Numbered from the stretch's first letter, positions 50,391 through 63,654 are shown. The stretch: DNA of 64,000 nucleotides from Bombus terrestris (GCF_910591885.1 NC_063275.1:18960501-19024500), one strand, 5' to 3'. Numbers and translations are program-made. Notes: generated by a model not told the origin, from the sequence alone.

Positions 50391-50740
50391 TTCAAGCATC
50401 CAATATAGAAGTGGAGTGGAGTGCGAAGGAAGATCCCAAAACTACCGAAAATAAATTCGTGAAATAGGTTGGCTAAAGTGTAAATATAGAAGGGTGGCTT
50501 GTCTAATTGTAGTGGTAACGGACGGCGTGGGAACGATCGATTACAGCAGAGGACAGCTCTGCAAATTGTTCGACGAATTTCTCCATTTCTACTTCCAAAC
50601 CGCCCGCGGAAAAACTGATTTCACAGAACTAACCGATCTGTAATTGAACTGGAATACGCTCACGAACTTAGAACACGAACAGTTGAAAACAGTTTATCGG
50701 CCTCGTCTCTTAATTTCGCAATCATCGTTCATCGGCTAGT
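50391..50740. other. GC-raised island
   Basis: CpG-containing block without a notable open frame. Candidate regulatory DNA. Confidence 0.3.
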
Positions 50741-52615
50741 GGTAAATTAAATCGACAAGTAGTCTAGAATTCAAGGAATTTCCAATTTAAGCATTATCAG
50801 CAGACTAGGATGTTTATGCACGACAGATATCCAAGGAACATAATATTATTATGATATTTATGCATATAAAATATGCAAAATATGCAACTATACGTAATAC
50901 ATAAGGTAATATGCTGTGGATTAACATATTATACGATATCAAATTTTATAATACATATAACTCTAATATCTTACAACAGATATTTAATAATAGCTTTCGT
51001 GATTGAAGCGCTCATATTAAGAAAACGACTCGCGTAGAATTTTTCAATTTTTCAGATAGTAACACATTCTAATTATCAAAAGCTGCACTTAAAATGTAGT
51101 AAAATTAACAAGTTTAAACACTTTGTTTCTATAAAGTAAAGTACGAAGTTATGTGGTCTACTGTCGCAGCTAAGGAATATGAGATGTTTAAATATTGGAA
51201 CAAAATGATGAAATGTTTCCTATTTAATGAAATGAAATTTAATATCAGAAAAGTGATTGTCTTATCATTAAAAAATGTAATTATTCTGTCATTTTATTTG
51301 ATGCTTGCTGTACATTAAATTATATCATATTTTTCAATAAACATTCTTTTCTTTTGGATTTTATATCCTCTTTCTAGAAATTATTAACAACGATTATTAA
51401 TGAATATATGTGATTTAATTAATCATACATATATATATTATTACTTTTAATTTTCATTATAGTTTATATTCATTATATTATGCGAATAATGAAATGAATC
51501 TTTTATACCAAATGTGTCCTACAATAGTTTTACACGTGTTCACGTAAAATCAGCATACAATCAATTTTCCACAGTGGATTATCAAATTTACATTATATTA
51601 ACATAATAAAATGGACAAGCATCGCAGATAACAATTGATAGCCATAATGCGCGTGCAATGGAATTAATCTTTAGAAACCTAGATCGATGGTGTTACATTG
51701 ACGAGTAACAATCATCCCCTGTCCATTAGCAGTCAGTAATTAATATCATTCACAGATTTATGCGACTAAGGATTAGCACGTAATAACTGGTCGGAAAATT
51801 CATTAATAACGCTTCACACTGTCGAATGTTTCATGAAAATTGTTGGGAAAAACAGAAAATTTCTATAAAATTTCAATTTCACTATTTGAAAAGACATAAA
51901 ACAATTTTCTGAATGTGTAAAAAATCTTAAACTAAAGTTTTATGTCACTTTTTTCTGTAGCTTGCAATTTTGTTCTAGCTTTTTAAACTTACGAAAAGCA
52001 ATAAACGTACACAAATTGCATTAAGAAAATCTAAAACGAATAGAAATAAATATATACAGAGATCAGTTATTTCGTGATAATTCATGTGACAAATTTTAAT
52101 ATTTGTCTTTAAAACATAAAATGATTAATTGATAAAATATGATGATGAAAGTTAAATATCGTTTTACCATCGTGAGTAGTCGTAGGCTTTATATTCCATT
52201 CTTTTTGTTACCAACACAGTATCGGTATGTTGTTTGTGTTAAGATTTAATGATTTTCATACGAGTTTTCGCTTTATTTCTCTAAATTTGAATGCCGGTTT
52301 TCTCTCTTGCTGAACAATGCTGTTAATTATTAACTTCTTCGCATGTTTGATTAATGATTACGAGAAAATAGTTGAATTTGATCCGTATGAGTGTGATGGC
52401 CGAGACGTAGCGATTTAACACATTATAATAATTGAAAAATAAGAATAAAATAATTTCAAAATACGAAAAGTTATAGATAAATTAATTATATATTTTAATT
52501 CCATAGAAATAGAACGTCTACAAAATAATTCCTATATACGTATACGCACGCATACATACGTATCAGCATCTAAACAAAGAAAAGATCATTTTTCCGAAGC
52601 AAACGAATCTTTAAT
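50741..52615. other. AT-rich non-coding stretch
   Basis: Nothing recognised. Confidence 0.6.
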
Positions 52616-53125
52616 ATCCTTAAGTTATTCATGATAATTCGTGCCTGTTTTCTTCGTTTCTTTACACAATTTGAACCTCTTCTCGTCCTTTTTCCTTTCT
52701 TATACTCTTATAATTCCGTCATTCCTCGTTCAACGGTACACATGCTCGAAACTTTGGAAAAACTTTTCACGAGGTGAGTTCCTATGGTATACAACTTTTC
52801 GATTTCAAACGTGACCAGCGTATAACACGCCACAGCTACTCAATAGTACACACATGCGCTAGTACGCGTACACACTGAACACCGCCACGGTTTGTATTTC
52901 GAAAAACTTCGAAACTACAGCCAAGTTCTAATAGGACACCGGTCGTCGCGCTTTTCCCGCGCAACTTCGCGTACACTTTTAAACATTTTCGTCTCTACGT
53001 TAAACTGCAAGCACGCAAGCTGGAGCGCAATCAAACTCCGGACATTGATACGATCGAGGAATTTGACGGCGAAGTTTTTGTTCGACACGTGTTCCGACTC
53101 GAGGGAACATTTTGCTTATTAAAAA
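52616..53125 (+). other. Pyrimidine tract and GC/CpG island, possible promoter or first exon
   Basis: A C/T-rich tract (52640-52710) leads into a TCATTC initiator-like string (52719-52724). An ATG at 52742 follows with ten codons (MLETLEKLFT) and a strong donor, CACGAG|GTGAGT (GT at 52774-52775). A CpG-raised block with a 76-codon frame (52892-53122, no domain) lies downstream. The order suits a small first exon, but each element is short and could be chance. Confidence 0.2.
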
Positions 53126-54333
53126 TTATTCCTTGAATTTAATTTTTCTTCGTTACTTCTCTGCAAAAGTGTTCGAAACGATCTAGGAGATGAAAAGTAT
53201 TATTCGTTCATTGGTAACGCTTTCACTAAGCTTATAACGTAAGCATCAGTTACTTTTAATTTTTCTTGATCGTAAAGTAAGCAAAATTTGTTGGCTTGAA
53301 CAACAACTAAAGCGTTACCTGACAAAAAATATCATAATTAGAAAAGATGTTTGTTCTCATTTTCACTAGGAGAATCGCAAGAATCAATTGATAAAACTCT
53401 TAGGAACAAGTAGTACAAAGTATAAGGAGAATTTAATTTTTAATCTATCAACGCCAAAATTTGATTAGATTGTAATAATATCGTAAATGATTGATGTTAT
53501 TATGGTAGCATACATTATTCGAAGCCTTTTAATAAAGTTGCAGTTAAAACTTACAGTTACAATTGAAACCTTTCCTTAATGTTACAGTTAACTGACCGCC
53601 GAGAACCCTCTTCATCACTTAAATGTAGCTGATTGCCGATAAAAACATATATGTCAGATATTTTTGGTTGCAGTATGAATCTGCAAAGTTTTATCAGGAT
53701 GTTACGCTTAAGGGATGCCTCTTTTTTCTAGTAGTAACTCATTATGGTGGTTGATACTCCAAAATATGGTAGCTGAAACAACCAATTAAAAGAAGTAAAG
53801 CTACATTATGTATCTATAGTTTTATATTAAAACATTACGTACTTTATATAGTTTCTAAACAAAGCAGTTATAAAAAAATGTAAAGAACAGGCTACGGGGA
53901 ACAAATTCTAAATTTACGCAATTTAACATGAATAAAGTTGAAACATTCAGGGAATATAAATTCTTCATTTATTTTTATTATTTTTAAATTTAATCCTCAC
54001 AAAGTGTCTATGTGGATACATTGCCTCGTTTTATACAATTACGAAATTCTCCTCATAATGCAAATCACCCATAATAAATTAAGAAAATAGGCTCGTAAGT
54101 GAATAGATTTAATATCTTTATCTCTGAAAACGCGTTGTACTACCTTTTTGCGTTAAATAGCTAACATTTAGAAAACATGGATTTTATATCTATCTTTTTA
54201 TATCGAAAAATAATCGCAAAGAAATCTCACAAAAATATTTCAATGGAAATATTTCACGGAAGAATAACATTCCCGTGCAACAAGGTAGGGAAGAACTAAA
54301 CATGCTATCACTTCTATCTGGAATATTCTCTAT
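53126..54333. other. AT-rich non-coding stretch
   Basis: Nothing recognised. Confidence 0.6.
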
Positions 54334-54738
54334 TTGGTGAACCACTACTGTTCCGAATATCGATTAACTTCCATGTCACAGGTGCGTCTACGAATAATGC
54401 ATGCACGCCGTAGGAATGAATTTGTTTTTCTTACTTTATTCCATTCAAATCGCCGCTCGATTTTGCGACTGAAATTGAATAATTTTAAAACATACCTTGT
54501 AGAAAAAGACAATAACAAAATGAATTTCGAATCTAAATTTCAAATTCGGTTTATCAAGAGAATGTTTATGAATGAAACGTATGTAAAGACTTTAAGTCTA
54601 CAATGTAATGCAGATACAATTTTTTGTGTCTTAAAGACACAAAGTTACATTGTAAAATTACATCAATTGGATCAAGCGAAATATAGTGTACGTAATTTAC
54701 AACTGTTTCCTGATAATATAACTCATACGATATTGTGA
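54334..54738 (+). CDS. Unrecognised 134-codon ORF, doubtful
   Basis: It is among the longest open frames in the window and unusual in being long inside AT-rich DNA rather than in a GC island. The product would be basic and rich in N, K, R and L, with no domain, signal peptide or membrane segment that I recognise. Strong palindromes lie inside it (54587-54599, 54599-54654), which could be unrelated to coding. There is no promoter or splice evidence, and chance is the default explanation. Confidence 0.12.
   Translation: MVNHYCSEYRLTSMSQVRLRIMHARRRNEFVFLTLFHSNRRSILRLKLNNFKTYLVEKDNNKMNFESKFQIRFIKRMFMNETYVKTLSLQCNADTIFCVLKTQSYIVKLHQLDQAKYSVRNLQLFPDNITHTIL
54587..54654. other. Adjacent perfect palindromes / nested hairpin
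   Basis: AGACTT-T-AAGTCT (54587-54599) is followed by a nested structure. The outer arms TACAATGTAA (54599-54608) and TTACATTGTA (54645-54654) pair perfectly. The inner arms TTTGTGTCTT (54623-54632) and AAGACACAAA (54634-54643) pair perfectly around one base. Confidence 0.6.
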
Positions 54739-55140
54739 AATTCATTTAATTGAAGTTTCGAAATTTTAAATCCCAAAATTTTGCAGTTTTTAATATTGAT
54801 ATTATTACGGTTTAATATAATAATAATAAAATAATATCGATAATTTGATATTAATAATAATACAAGAAAATAACTTTATTCAATTTGCAAAATATTCTAA
54901 TATTTTTTATAAAATCTTGTTAAAAAATTCTTAAGTTTAAAAATAGTAGAAGATTGTGATAAATGCTAAAGTATCCAAGAAGATACTTAAACCGAATCAT
55001 TGATCCGTAATCCCAGTTCTTTACTCGCAACAGCTCTTCACTCGCGGAGCCAAAGAAGAAACTTTCCAGCTGTAACTTTTCTTTGACGAAATCCTGTAAA
55101 ACTTAACAAGGTTTTTATTAAGCAGGTATTATCAGAATAC
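54739..55140. other. AT-rich non-coding stretch
   Basis: Nothing recognised. Confidence 0.6.
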
Positions 55141-55149
55141 TAGATTTCC

Positions 55150-55330
55150 TAGTTTTGCATGTTTTCTTTTACTCTTATCATTCTGTTTTATCTAATCTTA
55201 CCTTTTCTGTGATCCTTTGCTTTCCACGATTCTCCTTTTAACCTATTTTCTACGAATATTCCTTGTGCTTTACTTTCCTATTATCATCTGTCTTCTTTTT
55301 CCATCCACTTACCATTCTTCTCTATTCGAT
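55150..55330 (+). other. Polypyrimidine-biased block
   Basis: About 180 bp of strongly C/T-biased plus strand, like the blocks at 10.4-10.96, 12.5 and 58.05 kb. Confidence 0.5.
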
Positions 55331-57365
55331 TATAATGCTTATTTGGATAATTAATGAAATGTATGATAATTATAATAGGCAGGAACGCAAACACAAAATT
55401 AACTTTCTTTTCAACAAAATTATTCTTTAGAATTCTTGATAAAAAAAGATCTTTATTTAACATGATATTTTAGAGAAATGAATCAAATAAAGGAAATTGA
55501 ATAAGTTACTTCAAGACAAGAAAATTAATACTTTACAATTATATTTTAGTTAATTGGTAGTCTTGCCTTTACTTTAAAGTAAATCAGTTCGCTGCGCCCG
55601 TAAAATTACATAATTTCAAAATAATTTGAATTTTGAATTGAAAAATTAAATTAAAATTTGATTAATTTCACTAAATTAATCTATCTAGCTATCATTTATT
55701 CAAGGAATTTTCACCAACTACCAATTATACACAAAATTATTCATTCAAGTATTTCTGTTTATTACTTTTTAATTTATTTTTAATTAAAATGATATTATGT
55801 TAACGAGCCCTAAATTCAATACGTTAAATACGTTTATATATACATATGAAGTAAACTACATAATTTTACCAATAATGAATTCAGCTAAAAAAAGATAATT
55901 TTCTCAACGATAGAATTTCATTCGCATTATTTCATTTAAAAAACATACAATTTACGATCCAAATAAATCAGAAGAAAACAAGTTTCGATTTTGTCTAACT
56001 GAATATAAATTTACTAGAATATGTAGCACGTTCTAATTAATCGTTTTTGTACAACACGGTATCGCTTAAGGACACGGTCGAACACGGAAATACCATTATA
56101 AGGAAGTTGGCTCTCGAACAGTTAATAGCGGGAATAGTACCCTTGCTGCAGCTAGAAATTTATTATAGCATCGAGAGTCCAGCAACTACCGTTCCGGGGT
56201 TAGAATTTTATAAACGAGCCGCGTCTGGTATTTAACCGTGTTACGCCAGTTCCTCTCTGTATTTCTATGGAACGTGTGGAAGTCTGCAGTGTCGTGCGTA
56301 CCATACTAACAAAAATAGGTCGACATGGCTAGTAGCTACTACTCGACATACCATGTATTTTCTTTCTTTTGTTGCTTTTTCATTGTCACTTTCCCTCACC
56401 TTGTTACATTTGTTCGTTGGTCGACTGTTTTTTGATAAACTGTGCTCTACTTTCATTCATAAATTTCATGTTCCTTTCTCAGCTTTCTTCTTTTCTGTTG
56501 ACAATATATCATATATTATTTGTACATTGTTCTGGAATTGTTATTATCTCCTTGGAAAAAGTTATAATTCCTCTAACCTCAAAATAATTAAAAATAATTA
56601 AAAATTCCAAGTTTAATGAGTTCTACATTCTTCTCCAGCAAGATTATTATACCAGTATGTCCAAATGTAACTGAACTATTTGCAATCTTCGAACGTGAAA
56701 CTGAACACCACGATACGTCTATCTTCCAATTATAATATTATAATTATACCGACAGGTATAACCACGCAAAGTTTAATTTTACCATGTTTTACATGAATAT
56801 TTGCATTTCCGAAAATATGTCGTTCATTCAACTGCAAATCTCTTCTTCTCTTATTACCATATTATGTATTATTTGAGTAATTAATATTACTTCATATGAA
56901 ATTAAGAAAAAGCATTAATTCCATTATCAATGTTCTATCTCGTTCTCCATCAGCTTTTCCATTTAGAAACCTTTATGGTGAAAATTTTTTTAACAGAAAT
57001 TTCCCTTCCGCAAATTCAAAATCCATCTTTGTCATGTTTTCTAGAACGTATAGGTAAACTGAATTAATATTTTCAGACACCATTATTACTCTATCTTTTA
57101 TCACCCAAATTTCATGTTCTGTTCATAACGTTAAAACACACGATCTTATGGCCTTATTCTGCAAATGAAACGTGCTTTTGAAATATTGCACCCTTCTGTA
57201 TTACATTTCGCCACGAAACAGAAATTGTGGAACTTTTGTTTCGGAGAATTCTCGTTGCTAAAGATAAAAATACATTATATTTTACTATATTAAAATACAT
57301 ACGTATTTATACATTACATTATAAGGGATAAAACCGACGTTACTAAAATTTATTCGTCTCCTAAT
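55331..57365. other. AT-rich non-coding stretch
   Basis: A weak GC-raised patch (56040-56300) holds small frames on both strands without a domain. Nothing else is recognised. Confidence 0.55.
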
Positions 57366-57369
57366 GCTG

Positions 57370-58420
57370 CCTTATATATCACACACAATATATTCAGAAT
57401 AAGCTCCCAGAAGTATTGGAAAGTACTTTCGTGAAGTTGTGTACTCAGATAACCGTACAAAATCAACGCGATCAGTTGAAGTCCACGATACAAAATTCCA
57501 CGAACAAGAAACGGTTGAACAAATAATGACGATTACTCTACGTCCGCAGCAACATTTCGGCGCAACTGGATTACACAGTATACCTAGCAGGAGCTTCCCT
57601 AAAATATCGTCGAATGAAGTGGACTGCGATCTCGTTTCTCGTGATTTTCTAGCAGAAAGGAGCCAATAACGAGGGAGATTGTAGGTAGCGTCGAGAGAAA
57701 CGGAGTGACTGAAGGGGACAGGGACAAAGTTTCGGGATGGACGAACGAGCGAAACGGGCTGAAGGACGGGAAGCGGCGCACTACGACCAGAAGACAAGAG
57801 GATATAAATGGATACGTGGATCGAGGCTCGTCGAAAGTAGGAAAGAAAAGGTGTACGAGCAACGAAGAGACAATCGAGAGAAATGGAGTATCTTCCAGGA
57901 AGCTAATGAGTGCACGTACAACGTACGTTTAGTATGTCCCCGGCATTCGAGAGCAAAGACTCAAACCGGCAGAGGATGCAGGGAAACGGTTCCGGTTTTC
58001 TAAGGTAGCTAGAGAACAAGCCCGCAACGCGGCTGGATAAACAAGTGGTAACAAGCTACGTGCTCGTCCTCCTCCACCCCATTCTTCTCTCCGTTTCTAT
58101 CCCACCTTCGTCTTTTTCCATCTTCCCATCTTCTCATCTGTTTCCTTCGCTTTCTCTTTGTTTTTCTCCTTCGACTTCTTCGTTTTTTTTCTTTCCTCGC
58201 TGTTTCTTCTCCATCGGATTCTCTGTGACAAATCCACCCCGAGGACTATCAGGAGCATTACCTTTTTCCTACACCGAGTAGCGCACGCTTTTCTTCGCCA
58301 TCCACGAGACAGGCTTGTTTTACCAGCTGCGCGCTTTCATCCGTGCTTTGTTCTCAACCGTCGAACTTGACTTGTTTACATGTTTACATATCGTGTATCT
58401 ACGTATAAAATGTTGCGGAC
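57370..58420. other. Large GC-raised island with purine then pyrimidine strand bias
   Basis: The largest GC-raised island after the LTR. At 57700-57900 the plus strand is purine-rich, and at 58050-58220 it is strongly pyrimidine-rich. The longest open frame of the window (minus strand, 57372-57797, 141 codons) lies here but overlaps open frames on the other strand and has no domain I recognise. The lack of a single favoured frame argues for non-coding, possibly regulatory DNA. Confidence 0.35.
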
Positions 58421-59380
58421 TTTGCATCCTGAGAGGGATAGATAAGGAAGAAGTTTGAGCAATAGTCAGCGATTAAAATTGTTCCTGGGCTGTATTTCAT
58501 TACGAAAGTGAAGTTTGTTGCGAACTTAATTACGGCTGGGTTATACATAGGCGACTAAAGTGGTTTGGATCGTTTAATTTTAGAGGACTTTATTATGTAT
58601 TCTGTTTTAAGTAGGAAATATCACGTGTACGGTACCTATTATTACTGTTTTAATAAACCTAATTTCGTATTAATATTTTGCAGTCGATAGATTGCAGTTG
58701 TTTGTGCATTTATGAGAAAATTGAACGCGAAGAATGCACAGGGCGTACGTGATATGCAGAAATCGCCAAAATATCTAACGCCAGTACCTGTCTGTATATC
58801 AATGTAATCAAACAAATCTTTATTTAAACGTCTTCCTTTAGTTGTGTTCGTAAAAATATTTGGGTATTTGTGTAAAATATCCACAGTGCTCAATTACAAT
58901 GTAAAATTACTAATTAAAGATTGAGCGTGACAATTTTTGATTATCTCATTAGAAAGCACGTGTAAGAAACGCAAAAGAAAAAATACATATAGCAAGAATT
59001 GAAACAGATTCAAGACATCGTGCGTTTATTGGGATTTTGGAATATTTCCATTATTGTTATGAGAAAGGTTTCATTTTACATAAAAGATATTAGATTATTA
59101 CAACAGTAGATAAGAAATCATATTATATTTATATCAATCTATCATTATCAATATCATTTTAAAAATAGGAATATTTAGGTGTAATGTAAGAACAATTTTA
59201 GTAGTTCTTGCCCTATTTGCATATTTCATTATGGATTATTAAAGTTAATTGACTTCTGTTCGTGGCGTGATAATCAATCGGATGTAAATTGACATATGAC
59301 GTAGTTGTGAGGATATGATGATTGACAACCAAAACAAAATGATTTGAGAGTTTTAAAGCGTGGTCATAGGCAAACAAATT

Positions 59381-59420
<40 letters not shown>

Positions 59421-60735
59421 TCTTTCAATCTCTTTATTATTATAATTTATAATATTTTGATTTTACTGAAGTAAAACACTTTTTTTGGAAACAGTCCTAT
59501 ATTATAGTAAAATGAATTTCCTAATGGTACCTAGAATGTAATAATTACGTATTATTTAATATATATAGTATACTTATTGCATTTATTATTTTTAAACAGT
59601 TTTAAAAATTGTATAATATTGAACGTACAAATTATTGGTAAATTCGATAAAATAAAAATACTTATACGTGCGATTTGCTGATTATTTATCTTTGATAAAA
59701 CTCTTTGGGCCCAAGTTTGATGTAATTAATTAGGAATAGTGATATAATACGATACAGTATTTGACAATAAGAGGAATAAATAAGCAATGTGAAATAAATT
59801 TTCACCATAAAGTCACCATAAAGAATAACCGTGAAGCGAATTTATGTCCTTACGAATATATTATTACGTATATATTTATTGTGTCATTATTAGCTTATGG
59901 CTTACGATAGATATAGTAACATGAAGTAATTTAACGTTCATAACTTAAACGTTGTGTATATCGTAAATGCAATGGTGAATAAAATTATGACAGTAATTTT
60001 ATGTTTTCAAACTGGAGGTTATAAACTCGAATTATGAACTGAAACAAGAGAAGAAAGGCAGTTTAAACTTTTCAACCTTAAATAATAATTTACAAAGAAT
60101 AAAACCTGTGAACATTAAACGTAATTCACTTTTAAAATAAATTGATATGTAAATAAAACTGAAACGTAAATGCTGAATGATATTCAAAGTACATCAATAA
60201 AATTAAAATATAAAATCGCAGTATAAAAATTATAGAAATATTTTTGTAAAGAGTAATGCATGAAACGCATAAAACCCATTTTGGAAATAAATAAATGTGC
60301 AATAAAATATATATATTTTCACTTCAAAGAATTACATTGATATTGAAGTCTCCACAAATAATAATTAAAAAGAATCTCAAGCTTTTATTAATTTCGATAT
60401 AAAAGATCCTTTCATATTTTCAATAGTTAGAGAAATAACATCATGTATACACTATACATTTAAACCATATAATAACCAATAATAACCTTATAGTTTGCAG
60501 TCTTGAATTATTACAAATACATATTACCTATTGATGTAATTAAAACATAAATATTACCGATTTATCTACATTTCCCAATATTCATAACTTGTACCAATTC
60601 CTCACATGCATTGCACAATATTCATGACATCGAAACAATACTGTAACGCCGGAATTTACTATATTCTGACAATATATATTTCGCGGGTTATTTGAACCAA
60701 ATTAATCCCTTAAATAATTACATCTAATGTAAGTT
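58421..60735. other. AT-rich non-coding stretch
   Basis: Nothing recognised apart from the TC microsatellite at 59389-59417. Confidence 0.6.
59389..59417 (+). repeat. (TC)n microsatellite
   Basis: A clean TC dinucleotide run of about 29 bp. Confidence 0.95.
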
Positions 60736-61060
60736 AAGCTAGGAAACCATATACCTCGCTGGGAACGGATGTTGAAACAAGACGTTCACAAAGTATAGGA
60801 CGCGTAGTCGACGTCTGAATGCAAATGGAGATAGTGGAGAAGCGTCTGGAAAATTTGATCGAGTGTTTCTAAAGTCGACTCGGTGAAACGAGCGTATATC
60901 AGGATTTCTGTTGTCGTATATGAAAATTCAAGTGTTTTACTTTCGTTCCCAGGCCACGCTGAATCTCTCTATCTCAGCGACTTTTACCGCGTTTATGGTG
61001 CACCAGGCAACGTGCTCATGGCTTTATGAATTCAATATCCGAGAAAACTTGACGATGATA
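60736..61060. other. GC-raised island
   Basis: CpG-containing block without a notable frame. Candidate regulatory DNA. Confidence 0.3.
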
Positions 61061-61227
61061 AGTCATTTAGTTTCAAAATGTATTTCCTAAATTTTCTAAG
61101 ACGTTCCTTCCAAACAACTCAACTGTGAATTATTTCCATTCGATACTAATGGAAAAATAGGTGAATGGTAATTGGAATTCAACAAGGAAGAGGGTCCTTC
61201 TGTTTTCGGTACTAATGCACTAAAATA

Positions 61228-61270
61228 CTGATTATCCGGCTATCGATTATTTGGGTCTCCAATTGGTCGG
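61228..61270 (+). mobile_element. pogo/Tigger-like terminus remnant
   Basis: CTGATTATCCGG, then CGATTATTTGGG, then CCAATTGGTCGG: three decayed copies of the GATTATCCGG motif that is repeated inside pogo/Tigger terminal inverted repeats. No partner end or transposase was seen. Confidence 0.35.
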
Positions 61271-63115
61271 ATTTTTTTATTATTCTGATATCGTTTATTT
61301 ATGGATTTACAGATTTGTCGTTATACGAGTGGAAACTTGTGTTACGGACCACTCGTGTTTTGACGTTGATTAAAATATGGCATTAATGAAAATTCTTGCT
61401 GAATATTATCTGTATTTTTCTGTTCATTCGATCGTGTTTTCTGTTTAAAAGTTTAGTTTCTCCTTCCCTAGTTAATAATCAACAGGAAAGACTGCAGTAA
61501 GTTGACGTGTCTTTTTAGTTTCCCTGTTATAAGTAAAAATGTGACACAGCAGAATACATTTAAAATGAGAAAATATTAGTTTGATTAGACTAAAACGATA
61601 CAAACAAGCTATGCATATTTATAAAATATTATGCTGATTCAACGTGCTGAAATTCTTTAATCTTTCACATGAAGAATATTTATACATCTGGCACAATAGC
61701 AGATCTTGATATTTCATAATTTTTTGCGTAAAAATTATTCAAAAGAGAGAAGATTGCAAGGAATAGTTCATCCTTTCTGGCAGTGGAAAGCAAGGCACCA
61801 CGAAAACCAGCTCCTAATCGTGGCATGGCACATTTTTCCATTATAGTGCAAAGTAAAATTAGCTGAACTTGAAGTATTTAATTACAGCAATTACCATTGC
61901 AGGAGAACAGTTCGCAGTAAGCAATTGCGAACTTCGTTGGAAAGCAGTTTGTAAAATACAACAATTTTAAACAACGAGAAAGCTCACCGTTGGAAACTGG
62001 GAAAAAAGGGGACAAAAGAAAAGGGAAGAAAGAACATTAAAATTCTAGACTTACATTTAACTATACAATTCAACCTGAGACATTTTACGTTTTTAACCAA
62101 CGTGGGAATAGAATGCGTTTCATTGACACAAAATATATAGCATAATCAGAGCTTTGAGATTTCGATCGATATTACGAGAATGCATTATTAAAAATCGTTT
62201 CTAGCCAACCGGCGTCATCCGCGTTTTTATTTCAAGTTAAAAACAAGCATCTGCAGCGTTTTGCATTATGAACATTCTACAAATTTCTACTTTCTATCTT
62301 CCTTCATTCCCGAAATACTTTTATCTGGCCATTCAATTGCGGAAACTGTACACGTTACGTGCTACGTGCGCCACTATTGCGTTTTATCGTCTTGGAGAAA
62401 CAAATGTAAAAAAGTAAACGATACGCCACGTTCGCGAAATAGTTTAGATACAATGGAAAATAGCGATAATTTTGACTAAATTTCATTAAAAATAGTACCG
62501 TAAAATTAATCGTAAAATTAGAAAAAATGAAGACATACCTATATTGTTATCGACTAACTTAATTAGTTTCACCGCAAAAGTTTGAATATTAGTTTTGTAT
62601 TCTTAGAAGATAAAATAATTCCAATAGAGATAATTCTAATAGTATGGATATATACTATTTAAAATCGTAGCTGTAGCAGTCCAAATAATTAATTTAAAAT
62701 GGCAAACCAAGTATGAAAAGATAAGTAAAACAAGAATACGAAAGTAAGATTACAAGAGTAAGATCCGTGATAAATCGATAAACCTAAGATTATTCTTCAG
62801 CGTGAAATGTCTATGATCTCAATACGAACAACAGACAATATCAGATGAAATAAAAATTATGTTCATTTATACTAGTCTCTACAAATGAAACAAATATCAG
62901 TTTACTGCTGTTTATGTGCTCCAGATACGATAATGTACCGCAATATTTTACAAGACCATACCGACAAGAAATAAGGGAGATTATAATGTCCATTCATCAA
63001 CATGTCATCATTAAGTAACGCATTAAAATGCAATCAACGTTGTTTTCACTTTTGTTTTTGCAGCCCTCACTTTCATCGGTCAGACATCTCCTGAATCGCA
63101 CCATTCACGTTTCCC
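61271..63115. other. AT-rich non-coding stretch
   Basis: Nothing recognised. There is a weak GC-raised patch at 61760-62020. Confidence 0.6.
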
Positions 63116-63119
63116 TTTT

Positions 63120-63438
63120 ATGACGCTTGGTTGATGGGTTACCCAGAACCCATTCTATTCCGTGAATTTGGCTCCTGCTGACTTCTTCCTGTTTTCTAAG
63201 CTAAAGATATATATATAAAAGGACAACATTTTGACGACGTAGAAACAATTCCAAAGAATGTGACAACTGTTTTAAATACAATTTTAAAAGAGAACTTTTC
63301 AATGGTTGCATGAGCGACTTAAAATTTATATAAATGGAAAAGGCATGTACGTTGAATAATAGATAATAAAATTTCATTTACCTCAAAATCCGTGTTCTTA
63401 ATGACATTAGTTCCGGAACTTTTTGAATGCACTGTGTA
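63120..63438 (+). pseudogene. Mariner transposase 3'-end remnant with right terminus
   Basis: The plus strand encodes NLAPADFFLFSKLK (63165-63206), the hallmark of the mariner transposase C-terminal part just around the last catalytic aspartate. It is preceded by HSIP, in place of the family's HPPYSPD, one base out of frame. After an ATAT-run stop and frameshift it resumes as KGQHFDDVETIPKNV, typical of the segment that follows. A further shift gives QWLHERLKIYINGKGMYVE, the usual C-terminal tail with its stop (63357-63359). The element ends with the palindrome AGTTCCGGAACT (63409-63420) plus TTTTGAATGCACTGTG|TA, a plausible inverted-repeat end at a TA target. The 5' two-thirds is missing. 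It is an inactive fossil. Confidence 0.75.
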
Positions 63439-63654
63439 TGATCAATATTGATTAAAGGCCTTATGAATAATTTTTAGTTAGCTCGTTATTTCTCAACTTC
63501 GAGGTATATGACCGATACTTCATAAAATTTATACTTATTCTGGATTACATTTTGACTCAAAATCTAATATTTGCCGTTATCTTCTGTCACATTAACATTA
63601 CAACACAATATTTTTCGCTTTTAAATTCTACCTAGATTCCAATGTAAAACTTAG
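63439..63654. other. AT-rich spacer
   Basis: Nothing recognised. Confidence 0.5.

Noticed and set aside
57372..57797. Longest open frame of the window (minus, 141 codons)
   Set aside because: It overlaps open frames on the opposite strand in a GC-raised island, has no recognisable domain and shows no favoured frame; it is likely a result of low stop-codon density.
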